Positions 15,298-25,523 of a stretch of 64,000 nucleotides of DNA are shown piece after piece. Positions within the stretch are counted from its first letter, which is position 1. Each line of letters opens with the position of its first letter. The DNA is from Rhodospirillales bacterium (GTDB lineage: Bacteria; Pseudomonadota; Alphaproteobacteria; Acetobacterales; Acetobacteraceae). The stretch is taken from NCBI GenBank assembly GCA_025352565.1, contig JANXTF010000070.1:1-64000 (forward strand), written 5' to 3'. A program made the position numbers and the translations under genes. The notes beneath the pieces are model-generated. The model was not told the origin of the DNA, made no database searches, and saw only the letters and a list, made by a program, of their open reading frames with translations.

Positions 15298-16173
15298 ATG
15301 AGCGCGACCCTCACCATCACGCGCGACAGGCGCGTGGCCGAAATGCTATCGCGGCGGCGCCAGCGCTCCAACGCGGTCGTGAAAACGCTTTGCCTGATCG
15401 CCACCCTGATCGGACTTGCCTTCCTGGTGTCCATCCTGCTCACCCTGGTGTTGCGTGGCGCCGGTGCAATCGCGCTCTCGACCTTCACGCACGTCACCAA
15501 GGCGCCCGGTTCGGGTGGCGGCCTGCTGAACGCGATCATAGGCAGCCTGATCCAGACGGTGGTCGGCACCGCCATCGGCACCCCGATCGGCCTGCTCGCC
15601 GGGACTTACCTTGCCGAATACGCCAGCGGCTCCCGGCTCGGAGATGTCATCCGGTTCGTCTCCGACATCCTGCTCTCGGCCCCCTCCATCCTGATCGGCC
15701 TGTTCGTCTACCAATTGATGGTCGCCCCGGCTGGCGGCTTCTCGGGCATCGCCGGCTGTGTGGCGCTCGCGGTGATCGTGATCCCGATCGTGGTCCGGAC
15801 CACGGAGGACATGCTTCGGCTGATCCCGGTTTCGCTGCGCGAGGCGGCCGTGGCCCTTGGCGCGCCCAAGTGGAAGAGCATCACGCTGATCTGCTACCGC
15901 GCGGCACGCGACGGCATCGCCACCGGCGTGCTGCTGGCGGTCGCGCGCATTGCGGGCGAGACGGCGCCGCTGTTGTTCACCAGCCTGGGAAATCTCAACT
16001 GGTCTCTCGATCTCACCCAACCGATGTCGAGCCTGCCGGTCACCATCTACCAGTATGCCGGCTCGGCATTCGACGACTGGGTGCAACTGGCCTGGGCCGG
16101 GGCGCTCATCATCACCATGGGCGTGCTGGCAATCAATGTCGTCGCGCGCCTCGTGCTGCGGCCGCGAAGCTGA
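15298..16173 (+). CDS. pstA: Phosphate ABC transporter permease
   Basis: A 291-aa inner-membrane permease with six helices, the second half of the PstCA channel. The EAA-type loop [20 protein letters not shown] and the late [11 protein letters not shown] segment are typical of PstA. The gene starts 25 nt after pstC and its stop overlaps the first possible pstB start (TGATG). Confidence 0.96.
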   Translation: MSATLTITRDRRVAEMLSRRRQRSNAVVKTLCLIATLIGLAFLVSILLTLVLRGAGAIALSTFTHVTKAPGSGGGLLNAIIGSLIQTVVGTAIGTPIGLLAGTYLAEYASGSRLGDVIRFVSDILLSAPSILIGLFVYQLMVAPAGGFSGIAGCVALAVIVIPIVVRTTEDMLRLIPVSLREAAVALGAPKWKSITLICYRAARDGIATGVLLAVARIAGETAPLLFTSLGNLNWSLDLTQPMSSLPVTIYQYAGSAFDDWVQLAWAGALIITMGVLAINVVARLVLRPRS

Positions 16174-17036
16174 TGCCGAACGACCCCAATGAAAGGCCCA
16201 CGCTCCCCATGAGCACCACGTTGAACATGGCGCCCCCTCTCGTGCGTGAGCAGAGTTCGGCCGCGTCGGTGCTGGCCGGGGTGCCGGCGCGGCTGTCGAT
16301 CCAGAACCTCGATTTCTACTACGGCGCCAACAGGGCGCTGAAATCGGTCGACCTCGACCTGCCGGACCGCAAGGTGACGGCCATGATCGGCCCGTCCGGT
16401 TGCGGCAAGTCCACGCTGCTGCGCGTGCTCAACCGCATGTACGACCTGTATCCGGGCCAGCGCGCCGAGGGCCGGGTGATGTTGGACGGCGAGAATATCC
16501 TCGATCCGGGGTTGGACCTGAACCAGCTTCGCAGCCGCGTCGGCATGGTGTTCCAGAAGCCGACGCCGTTCCCGATGTCGATCTACGACAACATCGCGTT
16601 CGGCGTGAAGCTGCACGAGCGTCTGTCCAAATCCGCCATGGACGAGCGGGTCGAGTGGTCGCTCAGCCGGGCGGCGCTCTGGGGCGAGGTCAAGGACCGT
16701 CTCGCCAGCTCCGCGACCGGCCTTTCTGGCGGCCAGCAGCAGCGCCTGTGCATCGCGCGCACCATCGCGGTGCGTCCCGAGGTCATCCTGCTGGACGAGC
16801 CGACCAGCGCGCTCGACCCGATCAGCACGCTGAAGGTCGAGGAACTGATCGACGAACTGAAACAGGACTTCACCATCGCCATCGTCACGCACAACATGCA
16901 GCAGGCCGCGCGCTGCGCGGACCAGGTCGCGTTCTTCTACATGGGCGAGATGGTCGAGGTGGCGGCGGCGGCGCAGATGTTCACGGCGCCAAAACAGAAG
17001 CGCACGCAGGATTACATCACCGGCCGGTTTGGCTGA
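16173..17036 (+). CDS. pstB: Phosphate ABC transporter ATP-binding protein
   Basis: The ATPase of the phosphate importer. Walker A is GPSGCGKST, the ABC signature LSGGQQQR and Walker [30 protein letters not shown] is a PstB hallmark. The ATG at 16173 overlaps the pstA stop and gives 287 aa; an ATG at 16209 (MSTTLN) gives 275 aa, nearer the common length of about 260. Both lack a strong Shine-Dalgarno; the coupled start is listed. Confidence 0.95.
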   Translation: MPNDPNERPTLPMSTTLNMAPPLVREQSSAASVLAGVPARLSIQNLDFYYGANRALKSVDLDLPDRKVTAMIGPSGCGKSTLLRVLNRMYDLYPGQRAEGRVMLDGENILDPGLDLNQLRSRVGMVFQKPTPFPMSIYDNIAFGVKLHERLSKSAMDERVEWSLSRAALWGEVKDRLASSATGLSGGQQQRLCIARTIAVRPEVILLDEPTSALDPISTLKVEELIDELKQDFTIAIVTHNMQQAARCADQVAFFYMGEMVEVAAAAQMFTAPKQKRTQDYITGRFG

Positions 17037-17050
17037 GAAGGAACGAAGCC

Positions 17051-17773
17051 ATGCCTGGCACGGAACATATCGTCAAAAGCTACGAGCAGGAATTGAACCG
17101 CCTGCGCTCGCTGGTCACCGAAATGGGCGGGCTGGTGGAGAACCAGGTTGCGCTGGCCTGTCAGGCGGTGCTGAAGGATGACAGCACGGCGGCCGCGCGG
17201 GCGATGGAGATGGACCCAAAGGTCGATGCGCTGGAACGGGAGGTCGAGCAATACGTCATCCGCCTGCTGGCGCTGCGCCAGCCCATGGCCCAGGATCTGC
17301 GTCACATCGTCTCCACATTGAAGATGACCGGCGACCTGGAGCGGATCGGCGACTATGCCGCCAACGTCGCCAAGCGCAGCATCGTGCTGGAGCAATTCAG
17401 CCTGCCCTCCTCGCTCAGCGGCCTGGCCCAGATGTCGCGCCTGGTGCAGGAGAACCTCAAGCTCATCATCGACGCGATCGGCGACGGCGACGCCGACAAG
17501 GCGCTGGATGTGTGGCGCTCCGACGAGTTGATCGACGACACCTACAACGCCCTGTTCCGCGAACTCATCACCTACATGATGGAAGACCCGCGCAGCATCA
17601 GCCCCTGCGCGCATCTGCTGTTCATCGCGAAGAACCTCGAGCGCATCGGCGACCACGCGACCAACATCGCCGAGAATTTGTATTATGCCGTGACCGGCGA
17701 GCCGCTCGAACAGGCGCGCCCGAAGGGTGACACCTCGGCCTTTGCGGTGGTTCGCCCACGTGAGGCAAGCTGA
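17051..17773 (+). CDS. phoU: Phosphate signalling protein PhoU
   Basis: A 240-aa cytoplasmic all-helical protein made of two PhoU three-helix repeats, with metal-binding signatures DLERIGDYAANVAKR and NLERIGDHATNIAEN. It links PstSCAB to PhoR/PhoB and keeps the regulon off when phosphate is plentiful. AAGGAA sits 8 nt before the ATG. Its stop shares one base with the phoB start. Confidence 0.97.
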   Translation: MPGTEHIVKSYEQELNRLRSLVTEMGGLVENQVALACQAVLKDDSTAAARAMEMDPKVDALEREVEQYVIRLLALRQPMAQDLRHIVSTLKMTGDLERIGDYAANVAKRSIVLEQFSLPSSLSGLAQMSRLVQENLKLIIDAIGDGDADKALDVWRSDELIDDTYNALFRELITYMMEDPRSISPCAHLLFIAKNLERIGDHATNIAENLYYAVTGEPLEQARPKGDTSAFAVVRPREAS

Positions 17774-18486
17774 TGCAAGCGGTCACAAATGGCGCAAGGC
17801 CGCTGGTTCTCGTGGTCGAGGACGAGGCGGCGCTGGTGACCATGCTGCGCTATAATCTCGAAAAGCAGGGCTATCGCGTCGACGAGGCCGGGGATGGGCA
17901 GGAGGCGCTCACGCGTATCGCCGAGACGCAGCCGGACCTGGTGCTGCTGGACTGGATGCTCCCGGTGATGTCCGGCATCGAGGTCTGCCGCCAGATCCGC
18001 CGCGGCAGCGCCACCCGCGACCTCCCGGTCATCATGGTCACCGCCCGCGCCGAGGACCAGGACGCGGTGCGCGGGCTGAACACCGGGGCGGACGACTATA
18101 TCACCAAGCCGTTTAATATGGAGGCGCTGCTCGCGCGGGTCCGCGCGTTGCTGCGCCGCGCGGCGCCGACGCCGCTGAAGGAGAAGCTGGCGTTCCACGA
18201 CATGCAGATGGACCTCGTGACCCACCGCGTGCAGCGCAACGGTCGCTCGCTGCATCTCGGCCCCACCGAGTTCCGCCTGCTGGCATTCTTTCTTCAGCAT
18301 CCGCACCGCGTGTTTTCGCGCGAGGAGTTGCTGGATGCCGTGTGGGGACCGGACATCCATGTCGAGCCCCGTACCGTGGACGTCCATATCCGCCGACTGC
18401 GCAAGTCGATCAATGCCGAGGGCGAACTCGATCTCGTGCGCACGGTGCGCGCGGCGGGATATGCGCTGGATACGGACGCGGCTTGA
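17773..18486 (+). CDS. phoB: Phosphate regulon response regulator
   Basis: A 237-aa OmpR-family response regulator. The receiver domain (residues about 11-125) has the acidic pocket VEDE, phospho-acceptor D60 (LLDWMLP) and ITKPFN with the conserved Lys. The winged-helix DNA-binding domain follows, ending VRTVRAAGYALD. It is last in the pst operon, coupled to phoU by a 1-nt overlap. The cognate kinase PhoR, which often sits beside phoB, is not in the window. Confidence 0.95.
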   Translation: MQAVTNGARPLVLVVEDEAALVTMLRYNLEKQGYRVDEAGDGQEALTRIAETQPDLVLLDWMLPVMSGIEVCRQIRRGSATRDLPVIMVTARAEDQDAVRGLNTGADDYITKPFNMEALLARVRALLRRAAPTPLKEKLAFHDMQMDLVTHRVQRNGRSLHLGPTEFRLLAFFLQHPHRVFSREELLDAVWGPDIHVEPRTVDVHIRRLRKSINAEGELDLVRTVRAAGYALDTDAA

Positions 18487-18605
18487 CGGTCTTGGGCCGG
18501 CGAAGGCCGGGCAGCTGTCTCCCCCATCGCTCCGGCGGAACCACGCATTCGTGAGGCGCTGGTTTTGGCGTGCCCTGCCGATCCGTCTCGGTGCTGGCCT
18601 GAGGG

Positions 18606-19724
18606 TCAGCCGAATTTTTCGCCGTAGATCTCCACCTCGTCGAGGTGGAGCATCGTGGGCGTGCGTGAGGTGATCCGCACGAGCCGGGCCAGGACCATGC
18701 CGGTAAACCGCAGCACCAGCTCCGGCGTGGTCCCCGCGGTCCAGTCATGATTGTCGAGCGTGCCGGCTTCCGCCCAATCGCCACCGTCGGTGCTGACCTC
18801 GATCGCAAGGTTGGCAGCCCGGTTCATGATCGCTTTCTGGTCGCCCCGGTTGACGATGCGCATCTCGCGCAGGACATGAACGTCCAGCAAGTCGACCATC
18901 CACCACGGCGCGTCCTCGAACGTGGTGTGGAACCCGAAATGACCGGAGATGAAACCGTCATTGGCGCGTCCCTCCGCATGTGCCAGATGACTGCCCGTTG
19001 AACCCATGTAGCGCGAGCTTTGCCGGGTCGGCTTGCGGAGCGCCACATTGGGCAGGGCCGGGGGAGGGAGGCTGTGCCGCGCTCGTGTCGCGAACAGATG
19101 CGCGGTCCGCTCCGCCCAGAACGCCGCCAGCGTGTGATCCTCCACGGCGTTGAACGCGGGATCGGATGTTCTCGCGAATTGCGCGACGTAAGCGCCCTCG
19201 GTGCCCGCATCGACGGTTGCGCCGGCGGTCCCGGCACGAACGAGCATTTTGGTCGCCCTGTCCGGAAGCTCCGCCCGCCGCGTGCGCGCAAACAAAATGA
19301 AGTCGTCGCTGGCCGCCGCGTGGTGGTTGTCGCCGAACACCCGCACACCCAGCGACACCGCCGCGCACCCCTCCGCGACGGTCGTCAGGAACGCCGTCAC
19401 CGAGTCGCTGCCGGGGAATACCAGGAACTCGTTCACGTCGAGGAAGCAGAACCAGCCGGTCGCCTGTTTGCGGTTGTCCAGGAAATGCTGCCGGGCCGAT
19501 GCCTGATCGTCCGCGGCGCCCCAGTGCCGGAACGCCACGCACGGCGTCGCCTGCATCAGATAGGGGGTCAGTGCCTTCAGCAACGTCATGGGCGTGTCGT
19601 CGCCGCCATAGATGGTGAAATGCCCGACGCCGATGGCGCGGTGATATTCGATCCATTCGACGATCGCGCGCTCGTCTCCCCGCGCGAGCGCCGCCAGGGA
19701 AAAACCCGGTTTGTTTTCCGCCAT
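18606..19724 (-). CDS. Glycosyltransferase (GT92/GT2_4-like) fused to a discoidin domain
   Basis: A 372-aa two-domain protein. Residues about 10-230 match the bacterial 'family 2-4/GT92' transferases: RAIVEWIEYHRAIGVGHFTI, YGGDDT and WFCFLDVNEFLVF. The usual D-x-D-E of the last motif is D-V-N-E here, so metal binding may be altered. Residues about 235-372 form an F5/8 type C (discoidin) carbohydrate-binding module: NVALRKPTRQSSRY at its start and LDEVEIYG at its end. The start at 19724 has no signal peptide. It is monocistronic, converging with phoB across a 119-bp gap in which nothing further was recognised. The acceptor sugar is unknown. Confidence 0.8.
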   Translation of the reverse strand: MAENKPGFSLAALARGDERAIVEWIEYHRAIGVGHFTIYGGDDTPMTLLKALTPYLMQATPCVAFRHWGAADDQASARQHFLDNRKQATGWFCFLDVNEFLVFPGSDSVTAFLTTVAEGCAAVSLGVRVFGDNHHAAASDDFILFARTRRAELPDRATKMLVRAGTAGATVDAGTEGAYVAQFARTSDPAFNAVEDHTLAAFWAERTAHLFATRARHSLPPPALPNVALRKPTRQSSRYMGSTGSHLAHAEGRANDGFISGHFGFHTTFEDAPWWMVDLLDVHVLREMRIVNRGDQKAIMNRAANLAIEVSTDGGDWAEAGTLDNHDWTAGTTPELVLRFTGMVLARLVRITSRTPTMLHLDEVEIYGEKFG

Positions 19725-19823
19725 GCCTTCTCCCGCGCCGTATCCGGCCCTATCTCGACGCAACCGGCACGCGGACGCATGATAGGTGACCGCGTGCGCA
19801 CACGTGCGAGAAGGTGAGGAAAC

Positions 19824-21257
19824 ATGTATCCCGACGTCAACCTGTTCATCGACGGGGCCTGGACGCCCAGCGCCTCCGGCAAGACCCTGGAAGTGTTGAA
19901 CCCCGCCACCGGCGAGCCCCTGGGCCGCCTGGCCCATGCCGGCATCGCCGACCTGGACCGTGCCTTGGAAGCCGCCCAGAAGGGCTTCGATATCTGGCGC
20001 AAGGTCTCGGCCAACGAGCGCTCGAAAATCATGCGCAAGGCCGCCGGCCTGATGCGCGAGCGCACCGACGCCATCGCCCGGCTCATGACGATGGAGCAGG
20101 GCAAACCTTTGGCCGAAGCCAAGGGAGAACTCGGCGTGGCCGCCGACGTGATCGAGTGGTGCGCCGAGGAAAGCAGGCGGACCTATGGCCGGGTCATCCC
20201 GGCCCGCGCCGAGGGCGTGTACCAGCTGGTGATCAAGGAGCCGGTCGGTCCCGTGGCCTGCTTTACGCCCTGGAACTTCCCGGTCAATCAGGCGGTTCGC
20301 AAGCTCTCGGCCGGACTCGCCGCCGGCTGCTCGATCATCCTGAAAGGCCCGGAGGAGACCCCGGCCTCCTGCGCCGAACTGATCCGCGCCTATGTCGATG
20401 CGGGCGTGCCGGCGGGCGTGCTGGGCCTCGTGTTCGGCGTGCCCTCCGAAATCAGCGAGTATCTGATCCCGAGCCCGATCATCCGCAAGATTTCGTTCAC
20501 CGGGTCGACCGCGGTGGGCAAGCACCTCGCGTCCCTTGCCGGGCAGCACATGAAGCGCGTGACCATGGAGCTCGGTGGCCACGCCCCGGCGATCGTGTTC
20601 GACGACGCCGATGTGGTCTATGCCACCAAAATTCTGGCCGCCAACAAGTTCCGCAACGCCGGCCAGGTCTGCGTGGCACCGACGCGCTTCCTGATCCAGG
20701 AAAAGGTCTACGATCAGTTCGTCGAAACCTTCGTGGCGGCGGCCAGGAAGCTGAAGGTCGGCGACGGCCTGGAGGCCGGCACCACCATGGGACCGCTCGC
20801 CAACGCGCGCCGCATCACCGCCATGGAGGGCTTCATCACCGATGCGGTGAAACACGGCGGCAAGGTCGAGACCGGCGGCAACCGGATCGGCAACAAGGGC
20901 TATTTCTTCGAGCCCACGGTGCTGACCGGCGTGTCGAAGGAGGCGCGCGTGATGAACGAGGAACCGTTCGGGCCGCTCGCGATCATCTCCCCGTTCAGCA
21001 CGTTCGATGAGGTGGTGACGGAGGCCAACCGCCTGCCGTTCGGCCTCGCCGCCTACGCCTACACGGCGTCCGCCAAGACGGCCAACGCCATCGCGGCGCA
21101 GGTGGAAACCGGCATGATGTCGATTAACCATCACGGTCTGGCGTTGCCGGAAGTGCCGTTCGGCGGCGTGAAGGATTCCGGATACGGGTCCGAGGGCGGG
21201 CTGGAAGCGATCGAAGCCTATCTCAACACGAAGTTCGTGAGCCAGGCCGGATTATAG
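19824..21257 (+). CDS. NAD(P)-dependent aldehyde dehydrogenase, succinate-semialdehyde dehydrogenase-like
   Basis: A 477-aa ALDH-superfamily enzyme oxidising an aldehyde to an acid. General base E249 (MELGGHAP) and nucleophile C283 (NAGQVCVAP) are present, as are FTPWNFPV and FTGSTAVG of the cofactor fold. Overall sequence resembles GabD-type succinate-semialdehyde dehydrogenases, but no GABA transaminase is adjacent. An AAGGTGAGG motif precedes the ATG. Its last codons overlap the end of nagA by 6 nt on the opposite strand. Confidence 0.9.
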   Translation: MYPDVNLFIDGAWTPSASGKTLEVLNPATGEPLGRLAHAGIADLDRALEAAQKGFDIWRKVSANERSKIMRKAAGLMRERTDAIARLMTMEQGKPLAEAKGELGVAADVIEWCAEESRRTYGRVIPARAEGVYQLVIKEPVGPVACFTPWNFPVNQAVRKLSAGLAAGCSIILKGPEETPASCAELIRAYVDAGVPAGVLGLVFGVPSEISEYLIPSPIIRKISFTGSTAVGKHLASLAGQHMKRVTMELGGHAPAIVFDDADVVYATKILAANKFRNAGQVCVAPTRFLIQEKVYDQFVETFVAAARKLKVGDGLEAGTTMGPLANARRITAMEGFITDAVKHGGKVETGGNRIGNKGYFFEPTVLTGVSKEARVMNEEPFGPLAIISPFSTFDEVVTEANRLPFGLAAYAYTASAKTANAIAAQVETGMMSINHHGLALPEVPFGGVKDSGYGSEGGLEAIEAYLNTKFVSQAGL

Positions 21258-22349
21258 CCTCTCGCCGCCAATCCAGACCGCTTCCACCCTTAACGTCCGA
21301 TCCAAACATACAAAATCCGCACGGCAGCCGGGGGCCACGCGCCCCCGGTCACGCGCGCCGAGTGCGGCCGCCGGTGTCGCCGTCGCCATCCGCAAGGCAT
21401 CCGCAGCCACGATGCCCATCATCGAAACCGCGTTCCGCACCGCGCTTGCGATGGTAAGATGCGCTCCCGCCAGCGTTCCCGCATCGTCGGTCAGCTTCCC
21501 GTCGCACAGGCGAATCGTCATGGCGTTCAGCATGAACGCCGTGACGTCCGATCCCGCCGTCGCCATGGCGTCCGACACCAGGAACATCCGGTCCGGCCCC
21601 AGGGCGGCGTAAGCGGCAGCGATGCTGACGGGATCGACATGCAGGCCGTCCGCGATGATGCCGGCATAGGCGGCGCGATCGGCCAGGGCCGCCCCAACGG
21701 CGCCGGGCGCACGGGAACCGAATTGCGACATGGCGTTGAACAGATGCGTGAAGCCGACGATACCCGCACGAAGCCCGGCAAGCGTCTCCGCCGCCGTGGC
21801 ATCGGTATGGCCGGCAAACACACGCACGCCGCGTGACGCAAGCGCCCCGATATGGACGGCGCCCACGCATTCCGGCGCCAGCGTCACGAGCGCGGCCGAT
21901 CCCAGCATTTCCACATCCGCGTCGGTCATGGTCGTGACATTCGCGGCCGGATGAATGCCACGTCGCGCGAGCGATATGAAAGGCCCCTCGATATGCACGC
22001 CCAGGGTGCCCCGCCCGGCCGCCACAGCCGCCGCGATTTGCGCGCGCGTGCCGCTGATGAGCGTGGGCAGGATCGTTGTCGTGCCGCAGCGCGCATGGGC
22101 CGCGGCCATGATACGGATCGCGTCCGCGTCGCACGAGTCGTTGAACATCACGCCGCCGCCGCCGTTTACCTGAAGATCGATAAAGCCCGGCGCAAGCATG
22201 CGCCCATCGTCCAGGGTCTCGACGGCCACCCCCTCTGGCGCGGCACCGGCGTCCAGCAGCGCCTCGATCCGTCCATTCTCGATCAGCACCGTCGCCGGGC
22301 CGCGCATCGCGATGCCGTCGAACAGCATCGACGTGCGGAGCGCCCTCAT
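21252..22349 (-). CDS. nagA: N-acetylglucosamine-6-phosphate deacetylase
   Basis: A 365-aa amidohydrolase-fold enzyme converting GlcNAc-6-P to GlcN-6-P and acetate. Signatures are [13 protein letters not shown], the metal-binding [28 protein letters not shown] and the catalytic Asp in SDAMATAGS. It is the second gene of murQ-nagA, overlapping murQ as ATGA, so the pair takes MurNAc-6-P from wall recycling through GlcNAc-6-P to GlcN-6-P. No nagB isomerase is in the window. Confidence 0.95.
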   Translation of the reverse strand: MRALRTSMLFDGIAMRGPATVLIENGRIEALLDAGAAPEGVAVETLDDGRMLAPGFIDLQVNGGGGVMFNDSCDADAIRIMAAAHARCGTTTILPTLISGTRAQIAAAVAAGRGTLGVHIEGPFISLARRGIHPAANVTTMTDADVEMLGSAALVTLAPECVGAVHIGALASRGVRVFAGHTDATAAETLAGLRAGIVGFTHLFNAMSQFGSRAPGAVGAALADRAAYAGIIADGLHVDPVSIAAAYAALGPDRMFLVSDAMATAGSDVTAFMLNAMTIRLCDGKLTDDAGTLAGAHLTIASAVRNAVSMMGIVAADALRMATATPAAALGARDRGRVAPGCRADFVCLDRTLRVEAVWIGGERL

Positions 22350-23233
22350 TCCGCGAGTGCCGCCCGCAGGCGGCCGCCGTGCCGCGCCAGCAGGGCATCC
22401 GCCTCCGCCACGCCTTTGCCGCCGACCACCAGCACCGCCGGTTTCACCCGCCCGCCGGTTTGCGCCAGTGCCGCGCGCGCGGCGGTGGGGTCGCAGCCGG
22501 TCAAATGCGTCAGCATCCGCACCGCCCGCAGGCGCAGCTTGTCGTTGCGCGCCAGCATATCGACCATGGTGCCCTGGTAGACGCGCCCCAGTCGCACCAT
22601 CACCAAGGTGGAGAACAGGTTCAGCACCGCCTTCTGCGCGGTGCCGGCCTTCATGCGCGTGGAGCCCGCGATGGCCTCGGCCCCGGTCTCCACCAGGATT
22701 TTGTGCGCAGCCGCCGCGAGCACCGCGCCGCCGGGGGAGTTTGCGATGCCGATGGTCAACGCGCCGCGCCGCGCCGATTCCTCAAGACATGCGGCGGTGA
22801 AGGGCGTGCCGCCGCTCGCGGCTATTCCGAGCACCACGTCATCCGGCCCGACCGCGTGCTCGCCAATGCGGCGAATGGCGGCGGGGCGATCATCCTCCGC
22901 GTTCTCGACCGCGCGGGTGAAGGCGATGTCGCCGCCCGCCATCAGCAGCACCAGCCTGTTCTCCGGCCAGTCGAAGGTCGGCGGCAACTCCGCGCCGTCC
23001 TGCACGCCGATGCGCCCGGACGTGCCGGCGCCGCAATAGACCAGCCTGCCGCCGCGCGCGAGCAGCGGGACCGACGCGGCGGCGGCGGCGGCCAGCGCCG
23101 GCAGGGCGGGGCGGACGGCCGCGATGGCGGCGAGCTGGCTTTCCCAGAGCGCATCGAGGATGGTTTCGGGCGCCCAGTCGTCCAGGTCTCGGTAGCGGTC
23201 GCTGATCGCCTCGGTCTCCGGCAGGGCCGCCAT
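22346..23233 (-). CDS. murQ: N-acetylmuramic acid 6-phosphate etherase
   Basis: A 295-aa SIS-domain enzyme that cleaves the D-lactyl ether of MurNAc-6-P to give GlcNAc-6-P. The phosphosugar site GAGTSGRIGVQDGAELPPTF, VLGIAASGGTPF and the family motif GSTRMKAGTAQKAVLN are all intact, and the small C-terminal helical domain follows. It is the first gene of the murQ-nagA operon. The MurNAc kinase (AnmK or MurK) that supplies its substrate was not seen nearby. Confidence 0.96.
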   Translation of the reverse strand: MAALPETEAISDRYRDLDDWAPETILDALWESQLAAIAAVRPALPALAAAAAASVPLLARGGRLVYCGAGTSGRIGVQDGAELPPTFDWPENRLVLLMAGGDIAFTRAVENAEDDRPAAIRRIGEHAVGPDDVVLGIAASGGTPFTAACLEESARRGALTIGIANSPGGAVLAAAAHKILVETGAEAIAGSTRMKAGTAQKAVLNLFSTLVMVRLGRVYQGTMVDMLARNDKLRLRAVRMLTHLTGCDPTAARAALAQTGGRVKPAVLVVGGKGVAEADALLARHGGRLRAALAE

Positions 23234-23412
23234 CGTGTTGCTCCATCGCGCGTGGCGCCACTCAAAGCCCTTGCGCCGCCGCGATCAAGCCTGGATCGGG
23301 AAGCATTTTGCCTGTTGCCAAAATGGCTGCTACGGGCAACACCTTTCGCTGGTTCGGCATGATGCCGATTCGGGGTTGTCGCGCGAGCGAACAGAAAGGA
23401 TTGGAATTCACC

Positions 23413-23682
23413 ATGTCGAAGGCCTTCATCGCCAGCGTGATCCAGGAATCAGCCGACCTGACCGGCACAGCGGCGAATCGCGCGGCGGGCGACCTCATGG
23501 CCGCCATCGTCAAGGAACTGAAGAAGAACGGCCGCTTCACGCTGCCCAGCTTCGGCAGCTTCATCGTGCGCAAGACCAAGGCCCGCAAGGGCCTTAATCC
23601 CCGCACCGGCGAGTCGATCAAGGTGAAGGCCGGCAAGACCGTCCGCTTCAAGGCCTCGCCCACCCTCAAAAAAGCCGTCTAA
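23413..23682 (+). CDS. hupB: HU/IHF-family DNA-binding protein
   Basis: An 89-aa nucleoid protein: MSKAFIASVIQESADLT (helical dimer part), then GRFTLPSFGSFIVRKTKARK, the beta-arm GLNPRTGESIKVKAGKTV and the closing FKASPTLKKAV. It binds DNA as a dimer and compacts the chromosome. AAAGGA precedes the ATG at 23413 by 12 nt. It is monocistronic, closed by a clear hairpin terminator. Whether it is HU or a DNA-binding paralogue of IHF cannot be settled, though the lack of a long tail favours HU. Confidence 0.93.
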   Translation: MSKAFIASVIQESADLTGTAANRAAGDLMAAIVKELKKNGRFTLPSFGSFIVRKTKARKGLNPRTGESIKVKAGKTVRFKASPTLKKAV

Positions 23683-23701
23683 GGACGCCTCTGCCGCACG
23701 G

Positions 23702-23745
23702 GGCTGGCCCGCGTTTGCGTTGACTTGCGCGGGTCAGCCTTGTTT
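23702..23745 (+). terminator. Hairpin terminator after the HU gene
   Basis: GGCTGGCCCGCG at 23702-23713 pairs with CGCGGGTCAGCC at 23728-23739 (12 pairs, one G-T), followed by TTGTTT. It begins 20 nt after the HU stop and fits an intrinsic terminator. Confidence 0.8.
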
Positions 23746-23784
23746 CATCGGCCCCAACGCCAATCCGAGTATCGGGGACCGACC

Positions 23785-25449
23785 ATGAACCTGCGCGCGG
23801 CGCTTGCTGCATCCACCATCCTTGTCCTCTGCGGCGCGGCATCTGGCGCCCTCGCGAAGGACGACCTCGTGATCGGGGTGGCGCAATTTCCCTCCAGCCT
23901 GAACCCGAACATCGATTCCGAGGTGGTGAAGGCCTATGTGCTGGATTTCGCCATCCGGCCGATCACCGCCTTCGACAAGGACTGGAAGAACTCCTGCCTG
24001 CTCTGCACGGAGTTGCCGACGCTGGAGAACGGGCTCGCCAAGCTGGAGGATCAGCCGGACGGCACGAAGGGCATGGCGGTCACGCTGAAGCTGAAGCCGG
24101 ACCTGAAATGGGGCGACGGAGTCCCGGTCACGACCAAGGATCTGATGTTCACCTGGAAGCTGGGCCTCGATCCAGCCTCGGGCTTCAGCAACAACCATCC
24201 GTGGAACCGTGCGACGAAAATCGACGTGGTGGATGACCATACCGCCGTGTTGCACCTGTCGCGCGTCAGCGTCAGCTACAACCAATGGGATCAGTTGCTG
24301 CCCGAGCATATCGAGGCGCCGGTTGTGGCAAAGCTCGCGAGCCCGGCCGAATACATCAAGAACACCGTCTTCACGCGCACGCCCACCACGGCCGGGCTAT
24401 GGAACGGGCCGTACATGATAACGGCCTATCAATCCGGCGCGCAGGTGGTGTTCGAGCCGAACCCCCACTGGGCGGGAACCAAGCCCGGCTTCAAGCACAT
24501 CGTCATCAAGACCATCGAGAACACTTCGGCGTTACAGGCCAACCTGTTGTCGGGCGACGTGGACATGGTCGCGGGCGAGGGGATCGGGCTGACCATCGAC
24601 CTGGCCTTGGCGCTCCGCAAGCAGCAACCCGACAAATTCACCTACGAGTTCAAGCCGAGCCTGACCTACGAGCACATCGACGTACAGGTCGGCAATCCGA
24701 TCCTGGCCGATGTGCGGGTTCGCAAGGCTTTGCTGTACGCAGCGGACCGGCAGACCATGGTGAACCGGCTGTTCGAGGGGTTGCAGCCGGTGGCGGCAAC
24801 CTGGGTCAATCCGCTTGACCCCAATTACACCAAGGACACGGCGGTTTATCCGTTCGATGCGGCGAAGGCGAAGGGGCTGCTGGCCGAGGCCGGGTGGAAG
24901 CCGGGAGCCGACGGCATCTGCCGCAACGCGAAGGACGAGCGACTCTCGATCGAGCTGACCACGACGGCGGGCAACCGGCTGCGTGAGTTGCAGGAGCAGG
25001 TACTGCAAAGCCAGTGGAAGGCGTCGTGCATCGAGGCGGTCATCAGAAACGAGCCGGCGCGCACGCTGTTCGGCGAGACCCTCAAGAAGCGCGTCTATAC
25101 CGGGCTTGCCATGTATGGCTGGTCCAGCGGGGTCGGTGAAAGCCCACGCCGCACGCTCGGCAGCGGCGACATCCCGACGGCGGCGAACAACTATGGCGGC
25201 TCCAACTACATCGCCTTCAAGGACGCGACGATGGATGCGGATATCGCCAAGGTGGAATCCGAACTGGATGCCGCCAAGCAGAAGGCGGACTGGGCGGAGA
25301 TGCAGAAGATCTACGCCGATCAGGTGCCGGTGTTGCCGCTGTTCTTCCGCGCCGAGCCGCATATCGTGCCGAAATGGCTGAAGGGCTACACGCCGACGGG
25401 CCATGGCGATTTCAGTCCGTTGTGGGCGGAGAACTGGAAGTCCGGCTAG
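23785..25449 (+). CDS. Peptide-type ABC transporter substrate-binding protein 1 (family 5)
   Basis: A 554-aa periplasmic binding protein of extracellular solute-binding family 5, which takes up oligopeptides, nickel, opines or similar. A Sec signal ends ALA before KDDLVIGVAQFPSSLNPNID. Family features include KPDLKWGDGVPVTTKDLMFT and ANLLSGDVDM. It is about half identical along its length to the next gene, a tandem duplicate. GGGGACC lies before the ATG. It opens the operon with two binding proteins and D, F, B, C components. Confidence 0.9.
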   Translation: MNLRAALAASTILVLCGAASGALAKDDLVIGVAQFPSSLNPNIDSEVVKAYVLDFAIRPITAFDKDWKNSCLLCTELPTLENGLAKLEDQPDGTKGMAVTLKLKPDLKWGDGVPVTTKDLMFTWKLGLDPASGFSNNHPWNRATKIDVVDDHTAVLHLSRVSVSYNQWDQLLPEHIEAPVVAKLASPAEYIKNTVFTRTPTTAGLWNGPYMITAYQSGAQVVFEPNPHWAGTKPGFKHIVIKTIENTSALQANLLSGDVDMVAGEGIGLTIDLALALRKQQPDKFTYEFKPSLTYEHIDVQVGNPILADVRVRKALLYAADRQTMVNRLFEGLQPVAATWVNPLDPNYTKDTAVYPFDAAKAKGLLAEAGWKPGADGICRNAKDERLSIELTTTAGNRLRELQEQVLQSQWKASCIEAVIRNEPARTLFGETLKKRVYTGLAMYGWSSGVGESPRRTLGSGDIPTAANNYGGSNYIAFKDATMDADIAKVESELDAAKQKADWAEMQKIYADQVPVLPLFFRAEPHIVPKWLKGYTPTGHGDFSPLWAENWKSG

Positions 25450-25523
25450 TGGGGACGTTCCTCGCCCCCCACGGCCTCGCCGGAGGACGCGACCGAAAGA
25501 CGCGTCACGACACGCGCGTGACG

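Noticed and set aside
18487-18605. Terminator between phoB and the convergent glycosyltransferase
   Set aside because: Only a five-pair CCGGC/GCCGG stem without a T-run is present, so no call was made.
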